A stretch of 64,000 bases of DNA, taken from the NCBI RefSeq assembly GCF_947488515.1, contig NZ_CANKZF010000003.1:1-64000 (forward strand), in the 5' to 3' direction. Shown in pieces: positions 62,539 to 64,000 of this stretch (position 1 is the stretch's first letter; every line of letters starts with the position of its first letter). The position numbers were made by a program, and so were the translations under genes. The notes beneath the pieces are model-generated. The model was not told where the DNA came from. It made no database searches and saw only the letters and a program-made list of their open reading frames with translations. Origin of the DNA: an uncultured Nocardioides sp. (GTDB taxonomy: Bacteria; Actinomycetota; Actinomycetes; Propionibacteriales; Nocardioidaceae).

Positions 62539-63174
62539 TCACTCGTCCGGGCACGTACCACCAGTGCGCGCGAAGATTGCTTGGGCACTGGCGGACAACG
62601 GCTCGACGCGCGGCCCGTCAGTTTCGATACTGACGAGCATCATGCAACGGCCCTGGGTCCAGTAGACGTTTCCGATCGCGTTGCCGTGCCTGTCAGGCCC
62701 CGTCCATCCGGTCGCGCCGGGCACGTCGGGAACCTGGAACCACGTGAACTTGCCGTCTGGGAGCTCATGCCGAAGCACCTCGTCACTCGTTTCATAGGTC
62801 ATCCAGTCGCGTGCGCCGGCCTCAGTCGCGAACAACAGCACACTGCTCACGCCCGCGATGCTGTCTCCTTGCCCAGTCTGGTAGGTCATGGAGATGTAAC
62901 CGCTGCGCTCCAACACCGCGGCGCCGCCTTCGGGCAGCGGGAAAGGTTCTCCCGAGACGGTCTGCGGCGGGGATAGTGGGTGCAGGCCCGGTCCTTCGTC
63001 GGCGCTCAGGAGGTACCGATCGACGTCGAGCGGCACGACGGTGACGGGATCCTCCGTTGTGCTCGTCACGACCGCATCAGTCGGCCTCGTTGTTGAATCC
63101 GTCTCGCCTGCGCAGCCTACGACGAACACGCCGAGGAGCCCTGCGACTGCGATGCGGATCGAACGAGGCGCCAT
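62539..63174 (-). CDS. lipoprotein of unknown function
   Basis: 211 residues, ATG 63174. Lipobox FVVGC with Cys21 predicts lipid attachment and outer-surface location; a Thr/Ser-rich linker follows (TDSTTRPTDAVVTSTTEDP). The rest forms a globular domain with two further cysteines (QGRCMML, GGTCPDE). No family recognised. Confidence 0.75.
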   Translation of the reverse strand: MAPRSIRIAVAGLLGVFVVGCAGETDSTTRPTDAVVTSTTEDPVTVVPLDVDRYLLSADEGPGLHPLSPPQTVSGEPFPLPEGGAAVLERSGYISMTYQTGQGDSIAGVSSVLLFATEAGARDWMTYETSDEVLRHELPDGKFTWFQVPDVPGATGWTGPDRHGNAIGNVYWTQGRCMMLVSIETDGPRVEPLSASAQAIFARTGGTCPDE

Positions 63175-63307
63175 GTCTCACGATCCACCTCGGCGCGTGG
63201 CCGCGGCAAGGGCCGAGTCAGCGCCTCGCAGCCCGCCCCGTACGCGTCAAGAGGTGCGTCCATTCGCCGCCCGTCGGGGACATCCGGATCTGCGATGACG
63301 CCCGGGT

Positions 63308-64000
63308 TCAGTCGGACCGGTCGAAGAGCGCCAGCAGCGCAGACCGGTTCCGTGGACCCCACACGAGCTCACGGAACCGGTCGACTGGCCCCACCGGCCA
63401 ACGCTCCGCGAGGTCCCGCACGGCGGGATCTTCAATCAAGGGGAACAGGAGATCGGGGACAGAGGACCAGGCGACCCGGAACGGTCGATCCCACAAATGG
63501 ACAACCGCGCTGGAGACGGGTTCTGTCAGCCCCAAGGTGTCATGAATGGCACCAAGCCGGTCGTACGCGATCATCAATGCTTCTTCACGCTGCTGCCACG
63601 TCGTCGCGCGAAGCACACGCTCGAGGATCGGCACCAGCTCAGGACAGTTGGACAGGCGAGCAAATGCTGTGCCGAACCACTTCGAGTACGGCGCGTACTG
63701 GCGCTCCATCAAGAAGCACAGCCGCATGATGTCGGACACCAGACGCGCGCCGATCAACGAGGACCCGAGCTCATCGCCGACGTACCCGGACCTGCCGACC
63801 AGGTTCATCTCCGGATGGATACGCCACCAGCCGGTAACCATGAGGTAGAGCCACACGTCGCGGGGGTAGTAGCCCAGCCGGTCCCGGGCCCGCTCAAGAC
63901 CGACCTCGTCGTGAAAGACCGCGCCCGAGGTCATGGTCAACAAGGTGTGCTCGGGCATCGTCAACCAGTCGTGGACCCGAGGCTCGACGTCGATGTCCAA
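63308..64000 (-). CDS. DUF4037 domain-containing protein, 5' end outside the window
   Basis: At least 230 C-terminal residues are visible; the gene continues past 64000. YYPRDVWLYLMVTGWWRI, GYVGDELGSSLIGARLVSDI and APYSKWFGTAFARL are typical of the DUF4037 family, whose N-terminal part is a nucleotidyltransferase-like domain. It may be related to aminoglycoside-type or DNA-polymerase-beta-like transferases; activity unknown. Confidence 0.85.
   Translation of the reverse strand: MDIDVEPRVHDWLTMPEHTLLTMTSGAVFHDEVGLERARDRLGYYPRDVWLYLMVTGWWRIHPEMNLVGRSGYVGDELGSSLIGARLVSDIMRLCFLMERQYAPYSKWFGTAFARLSNCPELVPILERVLRATTWQQREEALMIAYDRLGAIHDTLGLTEPVSSAVVHLWDRPFRVAWSSVPDLLFPLIEDPAVRDLAERWPVGPVDRFRELVWGPRNRSALLALFDRSD

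Overview
The window is very GC-rich and actinobacterial. Third-codon positions are strongly GC-biased, GTG starts are common, and several start codons sit 6-7 bases after a -10-like hexamer, as in leaderless actinobacterial mRNAs. Gene content and order (fasR-like/fabD/fabH/acpP/fabF/accD, aceE/DUF3052/ahpE, NIF3/zinc-ribbon, panB, map, glnA2/glnE) match the conserved block known from mycobacteria and related orders. Protein style suggests a Nocardioides-like member of the Propionibacteriales, but that is inference, not a search result.

Layout. 1-75 is the 3' end of a 5S rRNA with its terminator. 0.2-9.6 kb holds a repeat-rich TPR-like protein, DUF3145, the type II fatty-acid operon (minus strand: fabD-fabH-acpP-fabF-accD) with a PucR/FasR-type regulator, and an alpha/beta hydrolase. 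9.6-15.2 kb has pyruvate dehydrogenase E1 (aceE) next to an operon of DUF3052, an acyl-CoA synthetase and an AhpE-type peroxiredoxin. 15.4-19.5 kb has tRNA-Val, a secreted acidic protein, a Ser/Thr kinase and a two-component system. 19.5-26.7 kb has acyl-CoA ligase, NIF3-like protein, zinc-ribbon protein, FUSC exporter, YaaA and an RNB ribonuclease.

26.7-35.8 kb is the most unusual part. An ECF sigma factor and its zinc anti-sigma factor sit among a CDP-alcohol phosphotransferase, small membrane proteins, a membrane sulfatase-like enzyme and a six-gene overlapping operon (MDR dehydrogenase, PTPS/QueD-like protein, glycosyltransferase, flippase-like membrane protein, RibD-type reductase, GTP cyclohydrolase II). 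Five sites TGAACC-N16-CGT(A/C/T) lie in front of these transcription units and I found no others in the window. I read this as one sigma-controlled system, possibly making and exporting a glycosylated GTP-derived pyrimidine/pterin compound or a modified envelope lipid.

35.9-45.1 kb holds two uncharacterised proteins, a SulP transporter, a small zinc-ribbon protein, RNase P RNA directly behind map, a histone-H1-like basic protein, panB, a sugar-dehydrogenase-like secreted protein and a double-GNAT protein. 45.2-57.3 kb holds nadE, a pair of paralogous secreted proteins, a second two-component system, more secreted proteins, glnA2, glnE and a SatD/membrane-protein pair. 57.5-64 kb is looser: a DUF222/HNH protein, a carotenoid oxygenase, secreted proteins, about 0.8 kb of near-empty DNA, a lipoprotein and a truncated DUF4037 gene. 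No insertion sequence, prophage or CRISPR array is visible. Several regulatory sites could be read directly: matched inverted repeats for the FasR-like regulator, 11-bp-phased direct repeats for both response regulators, and palindromes upstream of satD, nadE and aceE.
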